DNA of 54,737 nucleotides from SIG607 sp045533195 (GTDB lineage Bacteria; Bacillota; Clostridia; Oscillospirales; Acutalibacteraceae), in contig JAZSHI010000020.1 in NCBI GenBank assembly GCA_045533195.1, positions 1 to 54,737 on the forward strand, given 5' to 3'. The notes below the pieces were generated by a model. The model saw only the letters and a list, made by a program, of their open reading frames with translations, ran no database searches and was not told the origin of the DNA. Position 1 is the stretch's first letter. Each line of letters opens with the position of its first letter. The translations under genes were made by a program, and so were the position numbers. Positions 47,261 through 54,737 of the stretch are shown here, piece after piece.

Positions 47261-48619
47261 ATGTTAGAAACTAAAGATATTCTTGAAACCATAACTATGA
47301 TACAGGACGAAAACCTTGATATCCGTACTGTTACGATGGGTATTTCACTTCTCGACTGTATCGACAGTGATATTGATAAAGCTTGTGATAAGGTTTATCA
47401 AAAAATCAAAAAATGTGCCAACCGTCTGGTTCCCGAATGTGAGGAAATTGAAAAGAAATACGGTATTCCGATTATCAATAAACGTATTTCAGTTACTCCT
47501 ATTGCAATGTTGGTTGGAGCGTGTGAAGAAAAAAATCCTGTGAAGTTTGCTTTAACTCTTGAAAAAGTGGCAAGAGAAGTAGGAGTTAACTTTATTGGAG
47601 GTTATTCAGCTCTTGTTCAAAAAGGCTTTACCGAAGCTGATAAAATACTTATAAATAGTATTCCCGAAGCTCTTTCTGTAACCGACCACGTATGTTCATC
47701 AGTTAACATAGGCTCAACAAAAGCAGGTATAAACCTTGACGCTGTTAAAATGATGGGTATAGTTGTTAAGGAAGCAGCCGAGCTTACAAAAGACAGAAAC
47801 TGCATTGGCGCCGCTAAATTAGTTGTTTTCTGCAATGCCCCCGAAGATAATCCCTTTATGGCGGGCGCATTCCACGGAGTAGGCGAAGCTGACTGTGTAA
47901 TAAATGTCGGTGTGTCAGGCCCCGGTGTTGTACGAGCTGCTTTAGCTAAATCAAAAAACCTTGATATAACAGGAGTTGCTGAGCTTATCAAACGCACCGC
48001 ATTTAAAATCACCCGTATGGGACAACTGGTTGCAAAAGAAGCTTCTCAGCGTCTTGGAGTTCCTTTCGGCATTGTAGATTTATCCCTTGCCCCTACCCCA
48101 GCCGTCGGCGACTCGGTTGCATATATCCTCGAAGAAATCGGACTTGAGTGTTGCGGATGCGCAGGTACAACAGCCGCACTTGCTATGCTTAACGATGCAG
48201 TAAAAAAAGGCGGTGTAATGGCTTCTTCAAAGGTAGGCGGACTTTCGGGTGCTTTTATTCCGGTGACCGAAGATGCAGGTATGATTCATGCCGCTGAATG
48301 CGGTTCTCTAACTATCGAAAAACTTGAAGCAATGACCGCTGTTTGCTCGGTAGGTCTTGATATGATTAATATACCGGGTGATACTACCGCTGAGGTTATC
48401 TCCGCAATTATTGCCGACGAAGCGGCAATCGGTATGATTAACTCAAAAACTACCGCTGTACGCGTTATTCCCGCAATTGATAAAAAGGAAGGCGATTCGT
48501 TATCCTTCGGAGGTCTTCTCGGTGAAGGTCCTGTTATGAAAATCAATACCGGCTCCCCTGCAAAATTCATTAACCGCGGAGGGCAAATTCCTGCTCCTCT
48601 TCAAAGCCTTAAGAACTAA
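47261..48619 (+). CDS. PFL-family protein (UPF0210/DUF711)
   Basis: A 452-residue protein of a family with a pyruvate formate-lyase-like fold and unknown reaction. Diagnostic stretches are TVTMGISLLDCIDSDI, GGYSALVQKGFT, VFCNAPEDNPFMAGAFHG and GLDMINIPGDTTAE. The glycyl-radical motif of true formate lyases is not seen. AAGGTGA precedes the ATG, and an ACT-domain gene is directly upstream. Confidence 0.93.
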   Translation: MLETKDILETITMIQDENLDIRTVTMGISLLDCIDSDIDKACDKVYQKIKKCANRLVPECEEIEKKYGIPIINKRISVTPIAMLVGACEEKNPVKFALTLEKVAREVGVNFIGGYSALVQKGFTEADKILINSIPEALSVTDHVCSSVNIGSTKAGINLDAVKMMGIVVKEAAELTKDRNCIGAAKLVVFCNAPEDNPFMAGAFHGVGEADCVINVGVSGPGVVRAALAKSKNLDITGVAELIKRTAFKITRMGQLVAKEASQRLGVPFGIVDLSLAPTPAVGDSVAYILEEIGLECCGCAGTTAALAMLNDAVKKGGVMASSKVGGLSGAFIPVTEDAGMIHAAECGSLTIEKLEAMTAVCSVGLDMINIPGDTTAEVISAIIADEAAIGMINSKTTAVRVIPAIDKKEGDSLSFGGLLGEGPVMKINTGSPAKFINRGGQIPAPLQSLKN

Positions 48620-48630
48620 ATGCATTATTA

Positions 48631-48668
48631 AAACCCTGCAACCAACATTCATTGGTTGCAGGGTTTTT
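48631..48668. terminator. Bidirectional terminator between PFL and PBP genes
   Basis: AAACCCTGCAACCAA (48631-48645) and TTGGTTGCAGGGTTT (48652-48666) form a perfect 15-bp stem with a 6-base loop, with TTTTT on the plus strand and an A/T-rich left flank. Confidence 0.9.
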
Positions 48669-48675
48669 CTTTGTG

Positions 48676-51003
48676 TTAAGGATTACTCGAAGTAGTGCCA
48701 TTATTCGATGCATTCGAACTATTCGAAGAATTTGAACTATTTGAGGCGCTATCGCCCGATGAGGAAGAATTTGATGAGTTATCCTCTTCCGGCTCTTCCT
48801 CCTTAACAAGCATACCCGTTACTTTTCCTTTGACAACACCGCTTTTTCCTGAGAAAGTAGCATTTGAACCTGAAATCGGGCTTAGAATAGTGCCGCCGTG
48901 GTGAGAACAAATAGGTAAATAACTGTTTTTATAATAACCGGTATGTTTATTAGTACAGTTAGTAGTTGCTAAAAGACCGGTATCTGCGCAATAATAACGC
49001 TTACTTACATACTTGCTTGTCGGGAACTTTTTAGCTTCAAGACCCTTATGGATATCCTTCATAACAGCACCCCACATTCTTTGGGCAATGCTTGAAGAAT
49101 TAATGGTATAGTTATCATCATAACCTGTCCAGCAGGAAGCAACATAGTAAGGAGTTCCTCCTACGAACCACAGGTCTCTGGTATTGTTAGAAGTACCTGT
49201 TTTAGCAAAAATTCTCATATTGCTAACATATCCGCCTGCTCCTCGTCCGGTACCGCTACCGCCGTAAACAACGTTCTGTAGCATATGATTCATAACTGTT
49301 GCTGTATCTTCACCTATTGCTTGAACACCCGATTCATCGTAATCAAGGATTACATTGCCCTTCATATCGGTGATGTAGTAATAGGTTGTTGGTTCGTGAT
49401 ATACACCTTTGTTACCAAAAATAGCATAAGCCGCTGCCGAATCAGTGGTAGTCAAACCGCCGTTAGTACCGCCCATTCCAAGAGGAGCAAGGTTAGCATC
49501 CTCATTTGTTAAATGATTGCAGCCTAAAGTTTTGGTTAAAAAGTCATATGACACATGAGGTTTAATATCGTTAACCAAATACGTGGGGATAGTATTAACT
49601 GAATATTCAAGAGCAAAATGAGCGGTTATATAGCCTTTATTTCCACCGTACCAGTTATTTGGTGCCCATTTACCGAAATATCTTCTGTTATCGTTAACAG
49701 CTGAAGAATAGGTAATAAGGTCCTTTTCAACAGCTTGAGCATAAGCGGCAATAGGCTTCATAGTGGAACCCGGCTGACGCACAGCCATAGTCGCTCTGTT
49801 AAAACCGCGGTTGGTAGTCTTTTCACCTATACCGCCTGCCATACCTAAGATATGACCTTCATAGTCCATAACAGTAATGGCGCCTTGCATAGTTTCGCCG
49901 TGAGATTTAAGTCCATATGTTTTTACATTTTCAAAAACAGCATCGCAACGGTTCTGAATCTTCATATCAACAGTCGAATAAATCTGATAGCCGTTGTTAT
50001 AGAACATAAGTGAAGCGTCTTCATCACTGCAGTTATACAATGTCTTTAGGTCGTCAATAACCTCATCAATCAAAGCATCAACAAAATAATTATTGATTTC
50101 AACACGCTTTATATTAGCAGGATCGGCAACAACGTTAAGTTTTTCTGCCACAGCATTATCGTGTTCAATCTGCGAAATATATCCTTGTTCAAGCATCAAA
50201 GCAAGTACAGTATCTCTACGTTCTATAGTATTTTCAGGATATATATCGGGACGGTATTTTTCAGGGTTCTTAGTAATTCCTGCAAGAGCAGCACATTCGG
50301 AAAGTGTGAGCTCTGCTACCGGCTTATTAAAGTAATAGTTAGCCGCAACCTCGACACCCGAAATATTATTCGCCATAGAAACAACATTCATATAACATTC
50401 TAAAATAGTTTCTTTAGAATATTGAGTTTCGAGGTTTCTAGCCCTCATAATTTCTCTGATTTTTCTATCGGGAGTCTGGGCTTTATCGCCGGTAAGATTT
50501 TTAACCAGCTGTTGAGTTATTGTAGAGCCGCCCTGATTTGAAGAATAAAAATGCAAAAAGTAATTGGCAAAAGCGCTGATTGTTCTCTTCCAGTCAACAC
50601 CGCCATGTTTAAAGAAACGTTTATCTTCAACAGCTACAAAAGCATCCTTCATATCTTGCGGTATATCTTTATATGATACCCAGATACGATTTTCATTACC
50701 GTGCAGACGCTGGAACTCAACCCAGTTCTCGCCTTCCTTTACATAGATTGTTGTTGTGCAGTTAAGTTTAAGTTCTTCAAGATCAACTGCAAATTCATCA
50801 TCTATAAAATTAAATACATAAATAAGGAATCCACCAACACCGATACAGAAAACCATAACGCAAACCAAGAAGAATGCAAGAAGACCTCTTAAGATACGAA
50901 CCTTAGCGCTCTTTTTGACTTTTCTTTTTTTCTTCTTAGAACTTGAACTGCTTCGATACGAATTCAGGTCGAAAACTTCGTCTTTTTTACGATTATTAGC
51001 CAT
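48676..51003 (-). CDS. Class A penicillin-binding protein (PBP1A type)
   Basis: A 775-residue bifunctional peptidoglycan synthase. A Lys-rich cytoplasmic head (about 20-38) leads to one transmembrane helix (about 40-63). The GT51 glycosyltransferase has VAVEDKRFFKHGG near 125 and QGGSTITQQLVKN near 158. The transpeptidase has RQPGSTMKPIAAYA (active Ser), an SVN motif and FAKTGTSNNTRDLWFVGG. The C-terminal 40 residues are acidic then Ser/Asn-rich, likely a disordered external tail. ATG 51003 has AGGAGGG 11 bases upstream; the frame extends 27 codons further without support. Confidence 0.95.
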   Translation of the reverse strand: MANNRKKDEVFDLNSYRSSSSSKKKKRKVKKSAKVRILRGLLAFFLVCVMVFCIGVGGFLIYVFNFIDDEFAVDLEELKLNCTTTIYVKEGENWVEFQRLHGNENRIWVSYKDIPQDMKDAFVAVEDKRFFKHGGVDWKRTISAFANYFLHFYSSNQGGSTITQQLVKNLTGDKAQTPDRKIREIMRARNLETQYSKETILECYMNVVSMANNISGVEVAANYYFNKPVAELTLSECAALAGITKNPEKYRPDIYPENTIERRDTVLALMLEQGYISQIEHDNAVAEKLNVVADPANIKRVEINNYFVDALIDEVIDDLKTLYNCSDEDASLMFYNNGYQIYSTVDMKIQNRCDAVFENVKTYGLKSHGETMQGAITVMDYEGHILGMAGGIGEKTTNRGFNRATMAVRQPGSTMKPIAAYAQAVEKDLITYSSAVNDNRRYFGKWAPNNWYGGNKGYITAHFALEYSVNTIPTYLVNDIKPHVSYDFLTKTLGCNHLTNEDANLAPLGMGGTNGGLTTTDSAAAYAIFGNKGVYHEPTTYYYITDMKGNVILDYDESGVQAIGEDTATVMNHMLQNVVYGGSGTGRGAGGYVSNMRIFAKTGTSNNTRDLWFVGGTPYYVASCWTGYDDNYTINSSSIAQRMWGAVMKDIHKGLEAKKFPTSKYVSKRYYCADTGLLATTNCTNKHTGYYKNSYLPICSHHGGTILSPISGSNATFSGKSGVVKGKVTGMLVKEEEPEEDNSSNSSSSGDSASNSSNSSNSSNASNNGTTSSNP

Positions 51004-51092
51004 AAAGACGGTTACCCTCCTATTCTTTAATACCATAAATATACGTTTTGTTAATATTAAATTTAATTTTTGCAGAATTACCACAATACCTA

Positions 51093-51098
51093 TTATAC
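51093..51098 (-). promoter_or_regulatory. Likely extended -10 box of the PBP gene
   Basis: On the minus strand TGGTATAAT gives a perfect -10 with the TG extension. No good -35 is present at 16-18 bases. The leader to the ATG would be about 85 bases. Confidence 0.45.
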
Positions 51099-51180
51099 CA
51101 CAAAATGTAAAAAAGTGTATTACAATTTTTTAATATTTGGTAAAAAAAGGGGCAAACTGTTAATAAAAGGAAGTGTTTAT

Positions 51181-51462
51181 GTGAAAAAAAGACTGTTAAT
51201 TTTAGTGATTTCTTTAACTATTACAATAGTTTCTGTAATCTTTTCATTTACCAAAGTATCTGCTAAGAGTAACAGCGCGCCTATGATTTTAAGGGAAAGA
51301 AACGGAACTGTAGCATTATATAGAGGCACCAAAATCATTAAAATTTATGACGAAATTGTCATTTCTGTATTACCAAAAATCGATCAAGAAGCTCTATATA
51401 GCGGTATAATCATTAAAAATGAAGAGCAACTTAATGCAATTATTGAAGATTATGACGGATAA
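51181..51462 (+). CDS. Small membrane-anchored protein with BofC-C-terminal-like domain
   Basis: A 93-residue protein starting at GTG 51181, with AAGGA 9 bases upstream. An N-terminal hydrophobic segment (about 5-22) looks like a signal or membrane anchor. The rest (MILRERNGTVALYRGTKII, then ISVLPKIDQEALYSGI and LNAIIEDY) matches the pattern I associate with BofC C-terminal-like domains in Clostridia. BofC in Bacillus controls sigma-K activation. The function here is unknown. The frame extends further upstream but only through low-complexity sequence. Confidence 0.7.
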   Translation: MKKRLLILVISLTITIVSVIFSFTKVSAKSNSAPMILRERNGTVALYRGTKIIKIYDEIVISVLPKIDQEALYSGIIIKNEEQLNAIIEDYDG

Positions 51463-51466
51463 TGAC

Positions 51467-51494
51467 TTGAAAAAATTTTAAAATATATTATAAT
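51467..51494 (+). promoter_or_regulatory. Predicted promoter of the DUF4364 gene
   Basis: TTGAAA (51467-51472), 16 bases, TATAAT (51489-51494). AAGGATG lies about 9 bases before the TTG start. Confidence 0.6.
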
Positions 51495-51525
51495 ATAAGC
51501 ATAAAAGTTTAAGGATGTGTAATCT

Positions 51526-52071
51526 TTGGAAAGTAATGCAATATCTGCCGGTGTAGGCAGTCTTATCAGCACCGCAGAAATCAAAGTACTTATATGCTAT
51601 GTTATAAGCGGTGTTAAATCAGCCGTCCCCGGAAAATTACTTGCAAATCTTCTTAATATTGAAGGCATTGCAAATTATTTTGAGGTTATGGATGCTCTTG
51701 AAGCTTTGCTCAAAGCAGGAAATCTCACTTATAATGAAGTTGAGGATACCTATCAGGTCACAGAAATCGGTGCTTCAGCTGCTGACACTTTAAAAACCAT
51801 TCTCCCCTATACAATTAAGGAAAAGGCTTTTGCTCTTACAGCAAAAATGATTGCTAAACTCAAAAATGCGAAGGACACAAGAATCGAAACGGTTAAAGAA
51901 AACGGATTTATGTATCTTATTTGCACCGCTGTCGAAAACGGAATTGATCTTATGAGTGTAAAGCTTATGGTTACCGACGAAACTCAGGCAGCCGCAATCA
52001 AAGAAAAATTCCTAGACAACCCTTCCCTTGTCTATACAGGTCTCGTTGACCTGCTGACATCAGATAAATAA
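51526..52071 (+). CDS. DUF4364-family winged-helix protein
   Basis: A 181-residue protein resembling DUF4364. An N-terminal winged-helix-like half (STAEIKVLICYVISGVK, then LANLLNIEGIANYFEVMDAL and YQVTEIGASAADTL) is followed by an alpha/beta C-terminal half. It is probably a transcription factor; the target is unknown. The start is a TTG, the only codon that fits the ribosome site. It stands alone between its own promoter and a terminator. Confidence 0.82.
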   Translation: MESNAISAGVGSLISTAEIKVLICYVISGVKSAVPGKLLANLLNIEGIANYFEVMDALEALLKAGNLTYNEVEDTYQVTEIGASAADTLKTILPYTIKEKAFALTAKMIAKLKNAKDTRIETVKENGFMYLICTAVENGIDLMSVKLMVTDETQAAAIKEKFLDNPSLVYTGLVDLLTSDK

Positions 52072-52084
52072 TAAGCAAAAATCA

Positions 52085-52115
52085 AACACTCCTTTTTAAA
52101 GGAGTGTTAATTTTT
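52085..52115. terminator. Terminator between convergent genes
   Basis: AACACTCCTTT (52085-52095) and AAAGGAGTGTT (52098-52108) form an 11-bp stem with a minimal loop, followed by AATTTTT. It probably serves the DUF4364 gene and the convergent accessory operon. Confidence 0.8.
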
Positions 52116-52869
52116 ATAACTGTATGACACAAACGTATCTTGTTGTATCATTTATCATTTTTATTTTAGTAATTTTAAAACCGTACTTCTCGTAAAATCC
52201 AATTGCATCATCATCTGTTTCAGCGGTAATATCGTGGGCATTAAAACTGTTAAATATAAAATCAATAAGTTTACTTCCAATGCCTTGACCTTGATATTCA
52301 GGTTTTACAGCAATATCAAGTATGGTTGCTGAGTTTTTTGCAATATTAAAAACAACAATGCCTTTGTATTCGCCATTATGTTTATAAGCATAGATATTGG
52401 TGTTTTCATCTTCTTGGTACTTCTTTGCTCTGTTCAGTAATCGTTCCTCAGTGGGATTATATACACTAGGTGCAAGTAATTTCAATATATCAGGTTCAGT
52501 TATTATTTCTTTAACGTCACAGATTGAAGATACATTGCAAAGTTCTATACCTAAAGTGCCATATTTTTTGATTTGCTCCTTGCTGTAATACTGTTCCATA
52601 TCAGTGTAATGTGCAGTATCAAGTTCAGCAACTGTATAGCCGCACTTTTCAAGCGGTAACGCTTTATACAGTTCTTCAAAATCAGAGAATTTATGTAGTC
52701 CAGAAACCTGTGCTGCGATGATATCTTTGGCTCCCAAACAGTTAAAAACAATGGTATCTTCAACATTGATCCGTTGCCACTTCTCATCATTGAGCCTTAA
52801 TTCAATTGTTTTATTACCATCTGCGACCTTTGTAAAAGCAGATGGAACAAGATTCATATAGTGAATCAT
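52114..52869 (-). CDS. ASCH-domain/GNAT acetyltransferase fusion protein
   Basis: A 251-residue two-domain protein. The N-terminal 115 residues look like an ASCH domain: MNLVPSAFTKVADGNKTIEL, LRLNDEKWQRINVEDTIVF and the typical ELYKALPLEKCGY segment. The C-terminal half is a GNAT acetyltransferase with ATILDIAVKPEYQGQGIGSK (acetyl-CoA loop) and AIGFYEKYGFKI. ASCH domains are thought to bind RNA, so an RNA or nucleotide acetylation role is conceivable but unproven. Its start overlaps the YdcF-like stop by four bases. Confidence 0.85.
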   Translation of the reverse strand: MIHYMNLVPSAFTKVADGNKTIELRLNDEKWQRINVEDTIVFNCLGAKDIIAAQVSGLHKFSDFEELYKALPLEKCGYTVAELDTAHYTDMEQYYSKEQIKKYGTLGIELCNVSSICDVKEIITEPDILKLLAPSVYNPTEERLLNRAKKYQEDENTNIYAYKHNGEYKGIVVFNIAKNSATILDIAVKPEYQGQGIGSKLIDFIFNSFNAHDITAETDDDAIGFYEKYGFKITKIKMINDTTRYVCVIQL

Positions 52870-53465
52870 AACAAATACTCCTTAATATCACCGACAAACT
52901 GATTACCGCAACGAGCAAGCTCGCCAAGCACACGGTTGATACCTTGCTCAGTCTTGTACCAATTATCTTTTGTAATGTTGTAACAATGAATTGGGCAGAC
53001 CTTTATTTCAACATCGGGGAAAGCCATCTGATAAAGCATCAAACAACGCCGAGCGTGAAATGCCTTACAGACAATCAAAGCCGTTTTTATCGTTAATCCT
53101 TTTTCATCAACGACTTTTCGGGAGAGGAAAGCGTTGCCACGAGTATGACCTGACTTGTCCTCTCTAATGATCGCGTCCGCAGGCACACCGTTTTTAATAA
53201 ATACATCTGTAAAGAACTCACAGTCGGATTGATAGTCGCCACCATATATATCTGCCTTTGAGCGGACACCGGGCCATTTATCCCGTTTAACGCTAACTCC
53301 ACCTGACGGAACAAGCCACTTCGCATATCCCTTGCGATAAAGCTCAGCAGCATATTCAGGTTGTTCAGGGTGTGAGCCGCCGGGCAGAAAGATAGCATCA
53401 ACCCTTTTAGGCTCATCAGAAATAAATATGTAGTTTGAAATATCGGCTATAATGCGATTCGTCAT
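52866..53465 (-). CDS. YdcF/DUF218-family protein
   Basis: A 199-residue protein with the DUF218 pattern: AIFLPGGSHPEQPEYAAEL, WLVPSGGVS, IIREDKSGHTRGNAFLS and ALIVCKAFHARRC. Relatives ElyC and SanA act at the cell envelope and others bind nucleotides; no membrane segment is present here, so it should be cytoplasmic. It overlaps both the APH-like gene upstream (53462-53465) and the ASCH-GNAT gene downstream (52866-52869). Confidence 0.87.
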   Translation of the reverse strand: MTNRIIADISNYIFISDEPKRVDAIFLPGGSHPEQPEYAAELYRKGYAKWLVPSGGVSVKRDKWPGVRSKADIYGGDYQSDCEFFTDVFIKNGVPADAIIREDKSGHTRGNAFLSRKVVDEKGLTIKTALIVCKAFHARRCLMLYQMAFPDVEIKVCPIHCYNITKDNWYKTEQGINRVLGELARCGNQFVGDIKEYLL

Positions 53466-54346
53466 TTATATATAACTCCTTTGTACCAAGTTGGAACAGG
53501 GTTCTTCATATTGTCATACCAACTCAGCACATCTTTTGCTTGGTTTACCATCACCTGAATTTGCTCGTCTCCAAAAGGAATTGCCCAAGGTACAGAAGAT
53601 AAAGTATTACTGCTGATATAAAGTGCAAGAAGCTCCCAAAACTCCATAGGCACATCATTATCAAAATATCCGTTTACCATTCCGGTAGCAAATAGAGGGG
53701 TAGCTTGAGCACACCATACAATGCGGTTAAATTCTTCCCACGGATCTCCGAAGTCATTTCTGTTAAAGTCAATGATGTAGAGTTGCTTATCATTGCCTAT
53801 CATCATATTTCCGATATGATAATCTCCGTGCTGATAGGTTCGAGGGCGACCGCTAAGCAAGTGTCTGTGTGCGTTAATGTAATCAATAAAGGCTTGTCCG
53901 TTTTCATATTTGATAGGACATTCTTCATACATTTTGATTTTGCGATCTGCTTTGCGGTTAAAATAGATTTCCCAATCTTCTATTCCTTCAGGAGCAGGAA
54001 TTTTATGAATTTCTTTTAGTATTCGTCCTGCTTCAAAGCCGTAAGAATACTGCTCATCACTTGTGAGTTTGTGTGCATTTTCTTCTGCATCAACACCATC
54101 TATCCAAGTTTGAATAGAATAAACTCCCTCGTCAGACGTGCCGAACTCTAAAGGTTTGCACATCGGTACACCGAGAGCCGCCACCTGACCCATAAGTTCA
54201 TATTCACTTTTCTTTCGTTCATATTGTTCAATCGGAGAAATACGAAGCAAGAACTTGTTTCCTTGCTCGTCAGTAATACAATACTTTTTATCTCCCGACC
54301 AACCTTTGTCTATTAGTTTTTTTGAAATAAACTTATATTGAGACAT
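53462..54346 (-). CDS. Aminoglycoside phosphotransferase (APH)-family kinase
   Basis: A 294-residue small-molecule kinase of the APH/choline kinase fold. The Brenner motif is YQHGDYHIGNMMIGN and the metal-binding Asp follows in YIIDFNRNDFGDPWEEFNR; KKYCITDEQGNKFLLRIS is the ATP-side Lys region. The substrate is not evident; family members phosphorylate antibiotics, sugars or amino-alcohols, so a resistance role should not be assumed. It lies 13 bases after a small winged-helix-like gene and overlaps the YdcF-like gene. Confidence 0.87.
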   Translation of the reverse strand: MSQYKFISKKLIDKGWSGDKKYCITDEQGNKFLLRISPIEQYERKKSEYELMGQVAALGVPMCKPLEFGTSDEGVYSIQTWIDGVDAEENAHKLTSDEQYSYGFEAGRILKEIHKIPAPEGIEDWEIYFNRKADRKIKMYEECPIKYENGQAFIDYINAHRHLLSGRPRTYQHGDYHIGNMMIGNDKQLYIIDFNRNDFGDPWEEFNRIVWCAQATPLFATGMVNGYFDNDVPMEFWELLALYISSNTLSSVPWAIPFGDEQIQVMVNQAKDVLSWYDNMKNPVPTWYKGVIYK

Positions 54347-54359
54347 TTTGTTCTCCCAT

Positions 54360-54575
54360 TTAGCGACGTATATATTTAATCAAATCTTCGATAATTTCAA
54401 TATATCCTTCGGTTTCCAAAACTTTTAGGTCTGAATCAAACATCACGTCTCTTCCGGAAATGACACCGTAAGGCATCGGTATGCAATACTCTTTTTTTAA
54501 TTCAGCATAAGTAATTTCACCTTTTTGGGCGATTATTTGCAATAAAGAAGCGTTATATATTTTACTTACTTTCAT
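54360..54575 (-). CDS. Small winged-helix-like hypothetical protein
   Basis: A 71-residue protein, first gene of the accessory operon. MKVSKIYNASLLQIIAQKGE, ITYAELKKEYCIP and LKVLETEGYIEIIEDLIKYI read as three helices and a wing, so it may be a DNA-binding autoregulator. GGAG lies about 8 bases before the ATG. I found no confident match to a named family. The neighbouring kinase gene starts 13 bases after its stop. Confidence 0.6.
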   Translation of the reverse strand: MKVSKIYNASLLQIIAQKGEITYAELKKEYCIPMPYGVISGRDVMFDSDLKVLETEGYIEIIEDLIKYIRR

Positions 54576-54737
54576 ATTTCATTCTCCATATTTTTTATTC
54601 TACGGCATTAGTGCTGATTTTTTTATAATAGACGCATTATTGTATTATTGTTTTTCTCTTAAAAATGGATGGAACATACGCCTGTGCAAATTAGCAAGAT
54701 TATGCTAAAAATCCGATTAGCAGATGATTAGCAAAAC
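54576..54737. other. Leader of the accessory operon with ATTAGCA repeats
   Basis: No gene is supported in this stretch. ATTAGCA occurs at 54690-54696, 54716-54722 and 54728-54734, with the inverted TGCTAA at 54703-54708. On the minus strand these lie 115-160 bases upstream of the first ATG and could be operator sites or part of a neighbouring gene cut by the window edge. Confidence 0.35.

Noticed and set aside
53462..54346. Aminoglycoside resistance gene
   Set aside because: The APH fold is shared by many kinases; no specific resistance subfamily is recognisable and the operon context does not suggest an antibiotic cassette.

Overview
The window reads as chromosomal DNA from a low-GC, anaerobic, endospore-forming Firmicute of the class Clostridia, probably near Ruminococcaceae/Oscillospiraceae. 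The evidence is spoIIR, a multi-subunit NAD(P)-linked [FeFe]-hydrogenase, a fermentative D-lactate dehydrogenase, several families typical of Clostridia (DUF4080 radical SAM, DUF4364, TSCPD, PFL/UPF0210) and an AT-rich coding style with strong AGGAGG-type ribosome binding sites. About 57 genes are supported, mostly on the minus strand.

Layout. 1-481: tail of an unknown gene, then a repeat-rich stretch with three hairpins, a G-rich tract and 12-bp iteron-like repeats. 482-4095: EamA exporter and YgiQ radical SAM protein, divergent from a FliB-like protein. 4083-4448: a roughly 366-bp element bounded by 19-bp inverted repeats, whose left end supplies the last codons of the fliB-like gene. 4451-12773: the classic clostridial operon nusB-xseA-xseB-ispA-dxs-tlyA-nadK-argR-recN. 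12934-14813: DivIVA-like protein overlapping a lone fumarase beta-subunit gene, then a PHP phosphatase.

14908-23105: a ten-gene hydrogenase operon with one promoter and one terminator. Catalytic genes (NuoE-like subunit, small thioredoxin-fold [2Fe-2S] protein, NuoF-like HydB, HydA) flank a regulatory-looking core: two DRTGG proteins, an RsbW-like ATPase, a HydS-like sensory [FeFe] protein, a PHP protein and a stand-alone histidine-kinase-type ATPase. This is the most interesting system in the window. I infer that it senses H2 or redox state and relays this by an unknown route.

23332-34151: RNA methyltransferase, DUF4080 radical SAM protein, trmB, tRNA-Pro(CGG), a broken ceramidase-family gene, eukaryote-like (type 2) ileS, class B sortase and topoisomerase III. 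34298-38717: RpiR regulator with an organophosphate-type MFS transporter, D-lactate dehydrogenase, maf and trmO. 38870-44350: dgt-dnaG-rpoD-TSCPD-hypothetical-amidase macromolecular-synthesis operon. 44425-52071: yigZ, rpmE, spoIIR, ispE, ACT/PFL pair, class A PBP, a BofC-C-like protein and a DUF4364 regulator. 52114-54575: a compact four-gene accessory operon (ASCH-GNAT fusion, YdcF, APH-family kinase, small winged-helix-like protein).

All family calls come from motifs recognised by eye; no database search was run.
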